A stretch of 64,000 nucleotides of DNA from an uncultured Calothrix sp. (GCA_937973965.1 CALJJQ010000006.1:37489-101488), one strand, 5' to 3'. Positions 34,550 to 44,904 are shown, numbered from the stretch's first letter. Translations and numbers: made by a program. Notes: generated from the sequence alone by a model not told the origin.

Positions 34550-35749
34550 TTATTTTTTCGTCAAATTGTTGATGAAGGGACGTTCAAAGGCTAAAAAGAA
34601 GAGATAGCTGATGATGAGGGAAAAAAACGTGGCGACCAGGAAAAATGTGATACTCCAGGGGAGTATCGCAAAGGTTAGGGGTGGTAAGTTAAAGTAGACT
34701 AGGGCATAACGCACCATCGCCACGATAGGGCCATGAATGAGATATAGGCTGTAGGAAAAACTACCAAGGGTGACTGCCCAGGGATGTTCAAGTATCTGTA
34801 AAATTCGAGGGAGGGGTTTATTTTGTAAAATCTGTTCCGTGCAGAAGATAAATAAGCAAGCACATGCAAATCCGAGAAAGGTTTCCCCAATCCACAGATG
34901 CAACCCTAAACGTCGCCATTCCGTAATGAATGCCAAGATGGTAAAAACTAATGCTAAACTTTTCCAGGGAAGGGTTTGACGTAACTTGACCAGATTTGGT
35001 TTGTGGGAAAAGCCAATATCCGCAGCAGCCATTCCCAGTGTAAAAATACCGATAAACCAAGGAGCTGCACTACTGAGAGCATCATTGAAGCAATAAACGG
35101 GAATTAAGCCCATAATTAATCCCGTGAAAACCGTAAATATAATTCCCCATCTTCGCCAAATGGGTAATAGGAGAAAGGGGAAAATAAAATATAATTGCCA
35201 TTCACTAGCAATACTCCACAGGGGTGGGCTAATAGCTCGATAGGTATCTAAACTCCAGTTATGAATTAGCAGTAAATGGGTAAATAAATCCCACAGAGAA
35301 AAATGGGGATTAAATTGTACTCCAGCAGCAACTTTATCCCAACGAAATTCACTAAAATTTTCGAGAAAGAATACACCGATAGCGATTGATAAACAAAATC
35401 CTAGACAGATATAATAGGATGGTAATATGCGCCAAATACGTCGTTTCAGATAGCCCATAATTCCACCTGGAATAAATCTACTTTGGGAACGAACGATGGA
35501 TAACATTAATCCGTATCCCGACAGAGTAATGAAGATAGCAACACTAAATGCACCATTGCGGAATAATTTCAAAAATAAGGAAAACCAAAGGGGAAATTCC
35601 GTTACCATTTCTGGATTAATTATTGGGTCGATATGCACAAAAAGAACATATAATGCGGCCAGACCCCGTAGACCATCTAGATACTTAAAATGTAATTTGT
35701 GTTTTTGATTTACTTGGTTTTCTTGATTACTTGAGGCGATATGCTGCAT
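34550..35749 (-). CDS. Acyltransferase 3 family membrane protein
   Basis: 399 aa, about ten membrane helices, of the family that O-acetylates or succinylates surface polysaccharides and other envelope molecules. The start has KYLDGLRGLAALYVLFVHID, the conserved first helix with its histidine. Further marks are FITLSGYGLMLS, KRRIWRILPSYYICLG, SPPLWSIASEWQLYFIFPFLLLP and GSFSYSLYLIHGPIV. The ATG at 35749 has AAAGGAGA eight bases upstream, so the GTG at 35770 is rejected. Acyl donor and acceptor are unknown; no polysaccharide genes lie next to it. Confidence 0.88.
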   Translation of the reverse strand: MQHIASSNQENQVNQKHKLHFKYLDGLRGLAALYVLFVHIDPIINPEMVTEFPLWFSLFLKLFRNGAFSVAIFITLSGYGLMLSIVRSQSRFIPGGIMGYLKRRIWRILPSYYICLGFCLSIAIGVFFLENFSEFRWDKVAAGVQFNPHFSLWDLFTHLLLIHNWSLDTYRAISPPLWSIASEWQLYFIFPFLLLPIWRRWGIIFTVFTGLIMGLIPVYCFNDALSSAAPWFIGIFTLGMAAADIGFSHKPNLVKLRQTLPWKSLALVFTILAFITEWRRLGLHLWIGETFLGFACACLFIFCTEQILQNKPLPRILQILEHPWAVTLGSFSYSLYLIHGPIVAMVRYALVYFNLPPLTFAILPWSITFFLVATFFSLIISYLFFLAFERPFINNLTKK

Positions 35750-36450
35750 GAATGTATCTCCTTTAAACACATTCCGAATAAATCATGTTGGTAAATTACC
35801 CACTGAAGACAATTAACTGCGATAGGAATCCAGAATAATTCGTGAGAAAACACTCAAAGAAAAAGCCTCAGTCTATAAGCATTCTCGCCTGATTCTACGC
35901 ATTATTTAGGACTGCTATATCTTCAGAACATAAATACATGATGACGAATTAGTATGAATTAGTAATTACGAATTACGTACGCGAAGCGCTGCCGCAGGCT
36001 ATTACGTAGCTTGCTTCCCGCGTAGCGGGTATTAAGTAGACGCGAAGCGGCTTGCCGTAGGCTATTACGAATTAACTTGATTTTTTTATTTCTTCTCAGA
36101 TTTATAAACTAATCATGAACGTTTTTCGATATATTCACAAAGAGATGATAAACCTTTGATGAAATTAGTTTGAAATTACTTATCTGACTCAAGTAATACC
36201 ATTTCATTCAAATTTTGATACATTTTCTTACCCTGTATTCCCCGCTTTCCATCAGGTATAAATCACGCTAGATCATTTGGCTTCACTGAGGTAATTGCAT
36301 ATAAAAACAAAATAACTGTACCTACATGGAAACATGGGAACTAATTTGAGTGCCAAACATCAGGGGTAGGAATTGGCGATGAATACTGTAATATGGTGGG
36401 AAATTAGTGGCGAAGTATGAAGTTAAGTTAAGGAAATATTTATCTAGACA
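35750..36450. other. Divergent intergenic region with repeat cluster
   Basis: About 700 bases between the acyltransferase and the ABC cluster. The cluster of GCGAAGCG-GCTTGCCG units at 35975-36075 is the only distinct element. Promoters for both directions should lie here. Confidence 0.5.
35975..36075. repeat. TACGCGAAGCG-GCAGGCTATTACG repeat cluster
   Basis: Three joined units: TACGTACGCGAAGCGCTGCC with GCAGGCTATTACGTAG, then CTTGCTTCCCGCGTAGCGGG, then GTAGACGCGAAGCGGCTTGC with CGTAGGCTATTACG. Same family as 23533-23602 and 45862-46090. Confidence 0.85.
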
Positions 36451-37473
36451 ATGATTGAAGTCGAACATCTAAGCAAAACCTACGGTAGTAACGAAGCGAT
36501 CGCGGATGTCACCTTTGAGGTGGAACAGGGGGAGATACTGGGGTTTCTCGGTCCGAATGGAGCAGGGAAGACAACAACGATGAGGATTTTAAGTGGTTAT
36601 TTACCTGCAACGAGGGGAACAGCAAGGATTGCGGGGTTTGATGTCCATGAGAATTCCCTTGCGGTACGTCAGCGTATAGGTTATTTACCGGAAACACCCC
36701 CCTTGTATCCGGAAATGACCATCGAGGGGTTTTTGTTTTTCGTGGCTAGAATTAAAGGGGTAGCAGCAGGCGATCGCGCACATCAGGTTAAATTGGCGAT
36801 GGAGAAGTGTAATTTAACGGAACGTCGGCACACGATTATCCGTAAATTATCCAAGGGGTATAAACAAAGGGTGGGGATAGCTCAAGCGATCGTTCACGAC
36901 CCTCCAGTGATTATTTTAGATGAACCCACCGTCGGACTTGACCCACGGCAAATTATTGAAGTCCGGAATCTGATTAAAAGTTTGGCTGGAAGTCATACAG
37001 TGATTTTATCTACCCATATCTTACCAGAAGTGAGTATGACCTGTAGTCGGATTACCATTATTAACCGGGGGAAAGTAGTTGCAACCAATACTCCGGAAAA
37101 CTTGATGCAGGAGTTGATGGGGGGGACGGGATACGAATTGGAAATTGAGGGAGAAGTTGAATTAGCCAAACAAATATTGCGGCAAATTCCCGGGGTGAGT
37201 CTGGTAGAATCAATTCCGACCCCGGAGGGATTACATCCAGCAACACCAGGGAATCGTTCCTGTTTGCGAGTTGCTTGTCAATCACAAACTGAATTAGGAA
37301 ATCAACTTGCATCCACATTACTAACAGGGGGGTTTGGATTGTATGAAATGCGACGGGTGAAAGCCAGTTTAGAGGATGTATTTTTACAATTGACAACGGA
37401 AGAAAAGACCTTAGAAATTTCAGACCATCATGATAGTGACAGGGAGATAGAAGAAGCAGGAGCAGAAAATTAA
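36451..37473 (+). CDS. ABC transporter ATP-binding protein (GldA-like)
   Basis: 340-aa ATPase of the ABC-2/GldA type. Walker A GPNGAGKTTTM at about 34-44, signature LSKGYKQRVGIAQAI, Walker B VIILDEPTVGLDP and H-loop ILSTHILPEV are all present. A C-terminal extension of about 110 residues (from ATNTPENLMQEL) ends in acidic residues. It is directly followed by the permease ATG with no intervening base, so the genes are translationally coupled. In Bacteroidetes GldA-GldF-GldG serve gliding; the cyanobacterial substrate and role are not established. Confidence 0.9.
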   Translation: MIEVEHLSKTYGSNEAIADVTFEVEQGEILGFLGPNGAGKTTTMRILSGYLPATRGTARIAGFDVHENSLAVRQRIGYLPETPPLYPEMTIEGFLFFVARIKGVAAGDRAHQVKLAMEKCNLTERRHTIIRKLSKGYKQRVGIAQAIVHDPPVIILDEPTVGLDPRQIIEVRNLIKSLAGSHTVILSTHILPEVSMTCSRITIINRGKVVATNTPENLMQELMGGTGYELEIEGEVELAKQILRQIPGVSLVESIPTPEGLHPATPGNRSCLRVACQSQTELGNQLASTLLTGGFGLYEMRRVKASLEDVFLQLTTEEKTLEISDHHDSDREIEEAGAEN

Positions 37474-38277
37474 ATGGGCGTGATTTTTGCTAATATTATT
37501 GCCATCTACCGGCGCGAATTACAAAGTTATTTTTTATCCCCCTTAGCCTATGCGATCGCGGGAATTTTTTGGTTTTTGGCGGGTCTATTTTTTGTGAATA
37601 CCCTAGAACAAATTTTGACCTATGTTGCTGGTCTAGATATTCGTGGTCAACAGTTAGGAATTCCCACTCCGGCTTTAGATGTTCCCTACGAATTTATTCG
37701 GGGTTTTTTAGATAGTATGGGAACTTTATTATTATTTATCCTACCGATACTATCAATGGGATTGTATGCCGAAGAACGCAAACGGGGAACCCTAGAATTA
37801 TTGGCCACTTCCCCTGTGACAAATTGGGCTGTCGCAGTTGGTAAATTACTAGGCGTTTTAACGTTTGTGATTACCCTATTTTTACCATTACTAGTTTTTG
37901 AAGTGCTGGTATTAACTAGTTCTAATCCGCCAATTTCCCTTGCCATTATTTGGGTGGGTCATCTGGGATTAATTTTATTAGCGGGGTCAATTTTGGCTTT
38001 AGGGATGTTTGTTTCCTCCCTCACTGACAGCACAATTTTAGCCGCAGTTATGACCTTCGCCCTAGTTTTATCCCTCCTATTTATTAACTTTGTCGCCGAA
38101 CGGATTGGTGGTACAATTGGCTCCGCCATTGGTCACTTTTCCCTTCTGAGACATTACAGTAACCTTGTGAACGGCATCTTTGATACCAGTAGCGTAATTT
38201 TGTTTTTCAGTTATATTTTTCTCGGTGTATTTCTGACTGCCCAATCTATCGATGCATTCAGATTTCAACGTCAGTAA
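37474..38277 (+). CDS. ABC-2 type permease (GldF-like)
   Basis: 267 aa with six predicted membrane helices, the membrane partner of the ATPase whose stop codon abuts its ATG. Features: IIAIYRRELQSYFLSPLAYAIAG at the N-terminus, SMGLYAEERKRGTLELLATSPV (the ABC-2 coupling segment) and FRFQRQ at the C-terminus. Length and topology fit GldF. It probably works with the GldG-like protein encoded next. The exported substrate is unknown. Confidence 0.88.
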   Translation: MGVIFANIIAIYRRELQSYFLSPLAYAIAGIFWFLAGLFFVNTLEQILTYVAGLDIRGQQLGIPTPALDVPYEFIRGFLDSMGTLLLFILPILSMGLYAEERKRGTLELLATSPVTNWAVAVGKLLGVLTFVITLFLPLLVFEVLVLTSSNPPISLAIIWVGHLGLILLAGSILALGMFVSSLTDSTILAAVMTFALVLSLLFINFVAERIGGTIGSAIGHFSLLRHYSNLVNGIFDTSSVILFFSYIFLGVFLTAQSIDAFRFQRQ

Positions 38278-38300
38278 ATTGGAAATTTATTTGCAACTGG

Positions 38301-39929
38301 ATGCCCATAGATATCAAGAATATGAAAAAAATCATCAACAAAAAACCCTGGAAATACCTAATTCTACTACTGGGATTATTCCTTTCCAGCGCCGGAATAT
38401 CCCTGGGTATAGTTTCCGGAATTTGGGGAGGAACGACCGCAGCCACCCTCATCCCCGGATTAATTTTAATTATCGGTTGGTTAATTTGGCAAGCAGCGAC
38501 CCATCAATGGTGGCAAAAACGCTCCACCCAAACCGGAACTAACGCCATTTTAGCCACAATTGCAGTTATCGCCATCCTTGCTTTCATAAATTTCCTGGGA
38601 ACCCTTTATACTTGGCGAGTTGATACCACCGAAAACAAACTATTTACCCTTGCACCACAAACCGTAGAATTATTGCGATCGCTGCAAACACCAGTTAAAG
38701 TATCCGTATTCAGTGGCAACCAAAACCCCATCGATCGCAACTTACTAGAAAATTATCGTCGTCAAAGTCCCAAATTCCAATTTGAATACATCGACCCCCT
38801 TCTGCGTCCCCAACTAGCTCAAGAATACAACGTTAGTCGGGAAGGAGGAGATGTTTTTATTGAAGCCAAAAATAACCGTAAACTGGTGCAAACCCTAACA
38901 CCAGAAGAAAATATATCCGAGGTACTACTCACCAATCGTCTCCAACAAGTAATTAGTACCTCCAATCCCAAAGTTTATTTTCTCCAAGGACATGGAGAAT
39001 ATACCCTAGAAAATTCATCTGCATCCTTTTCTACCGCAGTTAGTGTCCTCAAAGACCGGAATTTTTCCGTTGAACCCCTTAACCTCACCGAATCCCTCAA
39101 TATCCCGGAGGATGCAAATGTCATCGTCATTGCTGGTGCAAAACGCGGTTTACTCCCCCAGGAAGTTCAAGCAATTCAAACATTCTTGAACCAGGGAGGA
39201 AATTTAATGGTGTTACTGGACGTGGAAGGAGACCCCAAACTAGACCCAATTTTTCAGCAATGGGGTGTCACCATTGATAGTCGTATCGCCATTGACACAG
39301 TTGGTAGCCAATTTTACGGGCCGGCTGTAACTTTTATTAATGAATACGGCAAACATCCCATCACCAAAAGCTTCCAAAATAATATTTCTTTCTATCGATT
39401 AGCTCGTCCCATCGACACAACCCCAGTGGATGGAGTTACAGCAACACCCCTACTAACAACGAAACCCTACCCCCAAAGTTGGGCTGAAAGTGACACAACC
39501 AGCGAAAAACTTGAGTTTAACGAAGGCAAAGACCGTAAGGGTCCGTTTCATATCGGTGTGGCTTTGGTAAAACAAATCAGAGATAATAAATCCACACCGA
39601 CACCCACTCCCGAATCGACTGCGACACCGACACCATCACCGGAAGAGAAAACACCATCAAAAGAAGCGCGGATGGTCATAATTGGTGATGCGGATTTTGC
39701 GAGTAATGGCTTATTTGAACAGCAAATTAACGGGGATGTGTTTTTAAACTCCGTTAGCTGGTTAAGTCAACAAGAACAGCCAATTCTATCAATTCGTCCT
39801 CGGGAAGCGAAAAATAGACGTTTAAATTTATCTGCTTTTCAAAGTTTATTATTACGGTTATCGACCCTATTTATTTTACCATTAATCGGCTTTATTACTG
39901 GCGCTTTACTCTGGTGGCAAAGACGGTGA
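38301..39929 (+). CDS. GldG-like ABC auxiliary protein
   Basis: 542 aa. Three N-terminal membrane helices (about 18-38, 48-66, 83-103) and one at the C-terminus (about 518-538) anchor a large extracytoplasmic GldG/DUF-type domain. Domain marks: WRVDTTENKLFTLAPQTVELL, SNPKVYFLQGHGE and IPEDANVIVIAGAKRGLLPQ. Near residue 435 a Thr/Pro/Glu linker (STPTPTPESTATPTPSPEEK) interrupts the domain. ATG 38301 is used; ATG 38322 (MKKIINKKPW) is an alternative, and neither has a good Shine-Dalgarno. Third gene of the ABC cluster, 23 bases after the permease. Confidence 0.87.
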   Translation: MPIDIKNMKKIINKKPWKYLILLLGLFLSSAGISLGIVSGIWGGTTAATLIPGLILIIGWLIWQAATHQWWQKRSTQTGTNAILATIAVIAILAFINFLGTLYTWRVDTTENKLFTLAPQTVELLRSLQTPVKVSVFSGNQNPIDRNLLENYRRQSPKFQFEYIDPLLRPQLAQEYNVSREGGDVFIEAKNNRKLVQTLTPEENISEVLLTNRLQQVISTSNPKVYFLQGHGEYTLENSSASFSTAVSVLKDRNFSVEPLNLTESLNIPEDANVIVIAGAKRGLLPQEVQAIQTFLNQGGNLMVLLDVEGDPKLDPIFQQWGVTIDSRIAIDTVGSQFYGPAVTFINEYGKHPITKSFQNNISFYRLARPIDTTPVDGVTATPLLTTKPYPQSWAESDTTSEKLEFNEGKDRKGPFHIGVALVKQIRDNKSTPTPTPESTATPTPSPEEKTPSKEARMVIIGDADFASNGLFEQQINGDVFLNSVSWLSQQEQPILSIRPREAKNRRLNLSAFQSLLLRLSTLFILPLIGFITGALLWWQRR

Positions 39930-40245
39930 ATGAATTTTGGATTACTCTTCGGTCGATCCACTTCGCGTCTATGGATTTTGGATTACCCTTAGCTCAACTT
40001 CATCCAAAATTAAGAACTTGGCTTTCCTGGTGCGGCAAAAATCCTGGTTTTTTGGCAAAGACTTTTTCCATGTCACAGATTTGCACTCCAGTCCAAAAAC
40101 TAAAACAACTATCTTGCAATGCTCTCAGCGTCGGGTTTTAGGTTTTTTAAAAATGGGTAAAGTCGAGCTTAGAGGGTATTTTAAAAGTCGATTTCAACAC
40201 TATTTTATTTATTCCTACTCCCTACTCCCCATCTACGTATTGAAA
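39930..40245. other. Repeat-containing spacer inside the ABC cluster
   Basis: About 315 bases. The open frame of the next gene extends upstream through it to 39937, but the encoded peptide comes from repeats (ATTTTGGATTAC units, CTATGGATTTTGGATTAC) and is not protein-like. The composite repeat here is the inverse of that at 24330-24400. Confidence 0.6.
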
Positions 40246-40848
40246 ATGAAATTACAGCGAACTACTTTGATTTTAATACTTGTAGCCCTTGGTTTAGGTG
40301 GCTTTGTCTATTTCTACGAAATTCAAGGTGGAAAGCAACGGGAAGAACAACAAGCAAATAAACAAAAACTATTTCAATTTACTGTTGATGATATTCAAAA
40401 GCTGACAATTACTAAACCCGACAGCAAAATTATTCTCGAACGGAATCGCCAAGATAATCCCCGGTGGTTACTAAAATCACCAATTAATGAACCAGCGAAC
40501 AACGCGTCAGTTTCCTATTTAACCGATTTACTCACCACCGCAACTAAAGAAAAACTGAATCTAGATCCACAGAAGACCTCCCTCTCCCTCAGTGAATATG
40601 GTTTAGATTCACCTACCGCTACCATTGAGATTGAGTTAAAAAATCAAAATCGTCATCAAATTATCCTCGGCAAACCTAGCTTTAATAATATCCAGATATA
40701 TGCTCAAACTGATAAAAAACCAGAGGTTTTTCTCCTTTCCCAAGACTTTTTTAATGCTGTAAATCGTCAACTCGATGAATGGAAACAAGCACCCGAACCA
40801 TTACCCTCACCAACCTTTTCTCCACCCTCCCCATCACCAACTAATTAA
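40246..40848 (+). CDS. DUF4340 protein
   Basis: 200 aa from ATG 40246. One N-terminal membrane helix (about residues 5-24, LILILVALGLGGFVYFY) anchors an extracytoplasmic DUF4340 domain: FTVDDIQKLTITKPDSKIIL, PRWLLKSPINEPANNASVSY and LGKPSFNNIQIYAQTDKKPEVF. The C-terminus is a Pro/Ser-rich tail (PLPSPTFSPPSPSPTN). DUF4340 genes commonly follow GldA-F-G-type ABC genes, and the order here supports a four-component envelope system. Function unknown. The upstream in-frame extension is repeat DNA and was not included. Confidence 0.84.
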   Translation: MKLQRTTLILILVALGLGGFVYFYEIQGGKQREEQQANKQKLFQFTVDDIQKLTITKPDSKIILERNRQDNPRWLLKSPINEPANNASVSYLTDLLTTATKEKLNLDPQKTSLSLSEYGLDSPTATIEIELKNQNRHQIILGKPSFNNIQIYAQTDKKPEVFLLSQDFFNAVNRQLDEWKQAPEPLPSPTFSPPSPSPTN

Positions 40849-41046
40849 CGTGAATTCGACGGATTATAAACGCTACAATCCTTGTGAATCAATGATTTTG
40901 AATATGAAGGTTTAAAGTGACCTCATCCATTAGTTGGGAACAAAGTAACTGACTGATTCCAGGTTTAATGATTTTATTCTCAATATACTAGGAGGTTTTT
41001 AAAACTTCTATTTCCTACGAATTCCTACGAATGATACTGGACAAGA

Positions 41047-41078
41047 ATCAGAGACGCGATATATCGCGTCTCTACGGA
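41047..41078. repeat. Hairpin repeat AGAGACGCGATATATCGCGTCTCT
   Basis: AGAGACGCGATA pairs perfectly with TATCGCGTCTCT, then ACGG. A perfect member of the CGTCTCTAC hairpin family scattered through the window; it may also serve as terminator for the DUF4340 gene or the converging HD gene. Confidence 0.85.
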
Positions 41079-41133
41079 ATTAATCTGTTTTCGTTTTTAT
41101 TATCCTTCTTCCCCTCCTGTATTCTATTTCCTA

Positions 41134-43803
41134 TCACTTTCCAGCCTTCAATTTCGGATAGGCAATTCGCTTATGATGGAATTGCTGCCAAACTTCCACA
41201 AAAACCTCTGCAATTGTATTCATATCTGCACGGGTGAGACCGGAATTGATTAATTGATTATCCTTCCACCGTGCCCTAAGTATATTATTTAACATATTCA
41301 AAGCTTGTTCTGGCGTAGCATCTTGCAGACTACGTAAAGCCGCTTCACAGGAATCAGCCAGCATAACTATACCTGTTTCTCGTGATTGGGGAATTGGTCC
41401 ATCGTAGCGAAAATCACTTTCATCAACATGGATATGTGGATTTTCCTGGGCGATTTGTTGCGCTTGGTGATAAAAATAACCTATTGTCATTGTTCCCTGG
41501 TGTTCGGGAATAAATGCTTGAATTGCCGTTGGTAGACGGTGACGACGAGCCATGACTAAACCTTCTGTCACGTGTTTTTTGATAATTGCCGCACTTACCC
41601 AGGGGTCTTTAATTTCCGTTTCATGCTTGTTGGGTCTACCCATCTGATTTTCAATAAAACTGAGGGGGTCGTGCATTTTACCGATATCATGGTAGAGACA
41701 GCCAGCGCGAACTAGTTCGACGTTACATCCGAGTTTTCGAGCTGCGGCTTCCGCGAGACTGGAGACGAGGAGGGTGTGTTGGAAAGTACCTGGGGTTTCC
41801 CCAGCCAAACGTTTGAGTAGGGGACGGTTGGGGTTGGCTAACTCCGCCAGACGAATTGGTGTCACAATGTCAAAAAGTTGCTCTAGGTATGGACTTAAAC
41901 CTAGTGCTACAATGCTCCAGGAAAAGCCAGAAATCCCGAAAAATAGAGCGCTAGGCAATACCTCATACCAGAGGGAAAACACTGTACCCATAAGAGTTTT
42001 CAGGAGTAAATATACACATCCTTCCGTTCCCGCGATCGCCACACCGAGTAGGGCAAATTCTTCACGCGATCGCAAACGGGGGGCAATATTGGCAGCAACT
42101 AATGCTGCAATTCCACCAGCAATTACCCCACTGATATTGATTTGTTCGAGTCCCATAATCAGGTTTAAGACAAGTAGGATGATGGTGGAGGAACCGACAA
42201 CCGCACCGTAGAAACTACCTAGTAATAAACCCAAAGCACTCCAAGGAGCATAGGGAAAATCAAATTGGTCAAATTGGGAGGTAATTACTAAAAAGCCTGC
42301 CACCGCTAAAGTTAATAGTAGAATTAACAAGCGATCGCGTTGTCGCCAACGATAGGATGTACGGTATATCACCCGTGCCATAATTAACACAGACACGGCT
42401 ATAGTTCCGCTCAATTGTAATAGTTGTCGCCACAGAATTTCCCGTCGATTCAACCTGAAATATTCGAGAATATCTATGTCTAATTGTTTCAGAACCCTAC
42501 TTCTTTGAACAATTATTTGGCCTTTTTTTATTTCCTTGTAGACTGGTTCAACTCGTTTGATCGCATTCCTGCGATTAGACTCAGTTTGCTGTTCGTCTAT
42601 CTGCAAATTTGGCTCAATTAAATCCATCATCATAGAACGAGCCAATGTCCTGACATTCTCACTGGGAATCGATTCTAGGTTTAGTTCCAAGTGCAATTCA
42701 ATTGTATTTTCAATAATCGCGGGTGGTAATCCTTTAGCAACTCCTTGGGTGAGAATTTTCTTAGTACTGCGGGTCACCAGTTTTTTGACGTTATCCCATT
42801 CACTATCAAGTAAATCCAGAATCAATCTATCTTTAAAAATATCTGGACTGTTAGGATTAGCTAAAATAAAATCCTGGCGTTTGCGATTGGCTCTTGCGTA
42901 GCTGTCCCTGGCATTTTTAATTTTTGTCAGTAAAGAATTAAAATTAGAAATTGGCGCAATTTGATGGGTTTTTAATTCTTCTAAAGCTTGATTAAATTCA
43001 GCATCTGATACATCTTCTGACTTTTGTACTGGGGTTAATCTTCCACAGTCGTCCTCAGAACAAGATTGTGGCCAAATAGATTCATCGCTGGAAGCTGCAT
43101 TAACCTGATCGAAACTTGGCTGATTCGGAGAAACAAATAAATACTCACTAGCAACCCTACTAGTTTTTTTCCCTACAGACGTGGGTGCGTGTTTAGCAAT
43201 ATTTTTCTCTGGGTTCGGACTGCGTAAAGTTTCTTGCAACCTTTCCCAATCCGCTTCCCTCATTCTCCGTAAATACAGCTGGGTAGATTCCGTTAATTCG
43301 GAAAGTTCGACAAAGGGAAATTTCCCCGCAACCGCACGAATCTCATCACCTTTTTCGATGATTGAATCACGTTTTCGCTCAATTTCTTGATTTTTGACCT
43401 CATCGATCATCAACACCCGTATCGCTTGTTCTTTAGCTTCACGACGTTTGTGTTCAGTTGTTTCCGTATCTTCGACCTTAGCATCACGGGGAGCAATATA
43501 ATCTTGTGGTGCTAATGCTCCTACCTTGAGTAGGGGTTGATTATAAAGTGGATAACCGATTGTTGCAGTGAGACAAATCACAGCGATCATCGCTAGCAGG
43601 TCGGAGCGACGCGAAAAATTTTTGATGCGATGACGCAAGAGATAACGACGATTTCTCCGCAAAAACACGCTATCATCGGGCAAACCCTGGGATTTTCGCA
43701 ATTTTTGCCACCTATAACCGCGACAATGGCAAAATTCCCAACATCTTTGCCAACAGCGATGTAATCGTCCCAGTAACATCTGTAATAGTCGTGTGTCTCT
43801 CAT
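41134..43803 (-). CDS. 7TM-HD family phosphohydrolase (PgpH-like)
   Basis: 889 aa from ATG 43803. One membrane helix near residue 75 is followed by a long extracytoplasmic 7TMR-HDED domain (about 95-455), a seven-helix membrane region (about 465-660) and a cytoplasmic HD domain. The HD catalytic site is seen as RAGCLYHDIGKMHDPLSFIENQ, with NKHETEIKDPW and HLPT/IPEHQGT marks after it. PgpH proteins of this architecture degrade c-di-AMP in Firmicutes; in cyanobacteria c-di-AMP is linked to day-night and osmotic control. Substrate here is inferred. Length is normal. Transcribed alone, convergent with the ABC cluster. Confidence 0.9.
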   Translation of the reverse strand: MRDTRLLQMLLGRLHRCWQRCWEFCHCRGYRWQKLRKSQGLPDDSVFLRRNRRYLLRHRIKNFSRRSDLLAMIAVICLTATIGYPLYNQPLLKVGALAPQDYIAPRDAKVEDTETTEHKRREAKEQAIRVLMIDEVKNQEIERKRDSIIEKGDEIRAVAGKFPFVELSELTESTQLYLRRMREADWERLQETLRSPNPEKNIAKHAPTSVGKKTSRVASEYLFVSPNQPSFDQVNAASSDESIWPQSCSEDDCGRLTPVQKSEDVSDAEFNQALEELKTHQIAPISNFNSLLTKIKNARDSYARANRKRQDFILANPNSPDIFKDRLILDLLDSEWDNVKKLVTRSTKKILTQGVAKGLPPAIIENTIELHLELNLESIPSENVRTLARSMMMDLIEPNLQIDEQQTESNRRNAIKRVEPVYKEIKKGQIIVQRSRVLKQLDIDILEYFRLNRREILWRQLLQLSGTIAVSVLIMARVIYRTSYRWRQRDRLLILLLTLAVAGFLVITSQFDQFDFPYAPWSALGLLLGSFYGAVVGSSTIILLVLNLIMGLEQINISGVIAGGIAALVAANIAPRLRSREEFALLGVAIAGTEGCVYLLLKTLMGTVFSLWYEVLPSALFFGISGFSWSIVALGLSPYLEQLFDIVTPIRLAELANPNRPLLKRLAGETPGTFQHTLLVSSLAEAAARKLGCNVELVRAGCLYHDIGKMHDPLSFIENQMGRPNKHETEIKDPWVSAAIIKKHVTEGLVMARRHRLPTAIQAFIPEHQGTMTIGYFYHQAQQIAQENPHIHVDESDFRYDGPIPQSRETGIVMLADSCEAALRSLQDATPEQALNMLNNILRARWKDNQLINSGLTRADMNTIAEVFVEVWQQFHHKRIAYPKLKAGK

Positions 43804-44904
43804 CAATGTATCTGACTGCGATTGCCTAATTGGGATGATTCATAACACGAGCCAAATCCACCCATACGTGTCGGAAACTGATTCAATATTTCAACCATAA
43901 CCTCAGCTATTCCACAATTAGCATAACCCAATTTTTGCAGATTAAATTAACATCATCAAAATCAACATAACCAGTTTTACTACAGCAATTCTACTTAATG
44001 ATTTATAAAATATTAAATCGGGGGTTGTTGACCGTTAACCGTTGATAGTCATCAGCAAAGCCGTCCCCGGAGTACATTCAAAACCGATATTTTTTACCAC
44101 TAAAATAGGATTGCAATATCATTTCATTTTTGCGATGTAAATAGGAATATTTTACTTTTCCTGAAGACAATTACATGAGGTCATTACCTGGGTTTCTCAC
44201 GAGTTAAGTTATAAGCCTTGAGTGACAGATTGATTTTCCTTTCACTCCCTACTCCCTTTTATTTTTAGAGATTCGCTCCCTCCAAATGTGAGATTTGGTG
44301 TGGTCTACCTCTAGTACTCCACCACATAATTTCTGTGACTTTAGCTCCGAAAAAGCTTTAATATCAAGGCGTTAAAGCGCAACTAGGTAGATTTCCTCAC
44401 CGATAAAAATTAATGTGGTCGAATACTAGGATTGATTGGGAGTTCATGGTGAGAATTTTTGATTAGCTAACCCTAGCTACACCTAGCTATAATTATGGAC
44501 ATATTTAATTTCTGGATTCTGGCTTCACTAGTATTTTCATGGCGATCGTCCTTGGACATATAAACATCACCCAATCAGAGCGATTTTTTGTTTAAATAGG
44601 AATAGCATGGGACATCTGTGACACTTTACCTTGTGGTCAGCTAAAACTCATGGAAATCACATAACTATTCGCTCGCTGTTGATAGCTAGCGCTTGAGAGT
44701 CAACAGTTATAGCCAAAGCCTTCCTGTCGGGTACAGTCATCCATCGAAAGTAGTGAATATATAAAAAATTAAATGCACAACAGCTGATTGATTTCCTCTG
44801 TTGATCAACCGATGGAAAATCGTGCCAACATTCTGAGCAGATGTTGGGAAACTACCTAAAAAAGTCAAGTATTCAAAACGACTTTTGCAAAAACCTATTA
44901 CAGG
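43804..44904. other. Long intergenic region
   Basis: About 1.1 kb. It contains GTTGACCGTTAACCGTTGA palindromes near 44027, AGTACT-ended repeat copy 2 (44313-44427), and AT-rich DNA without convincing frames. The HD gene and the ADP-ribosylglycohydrolase-like gene both point left; the promoter of the former lies at the left end. Confidence 0.5.
44313..44427. repeat. AGTACT-ended repeat, copy 2
   Basis: AGTACTCCACCACAT at one end and ATGTGGTCGAATACT at the other pair at 13 of 15 positions. Core TTAGCTCCGAAAAAGCTTTA then AAGGCGTTAAAGCGCAACTA is shared with copies near 27489 and 56083. MITE-like in size (115 bp) and ends. Confidence 0.8.
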
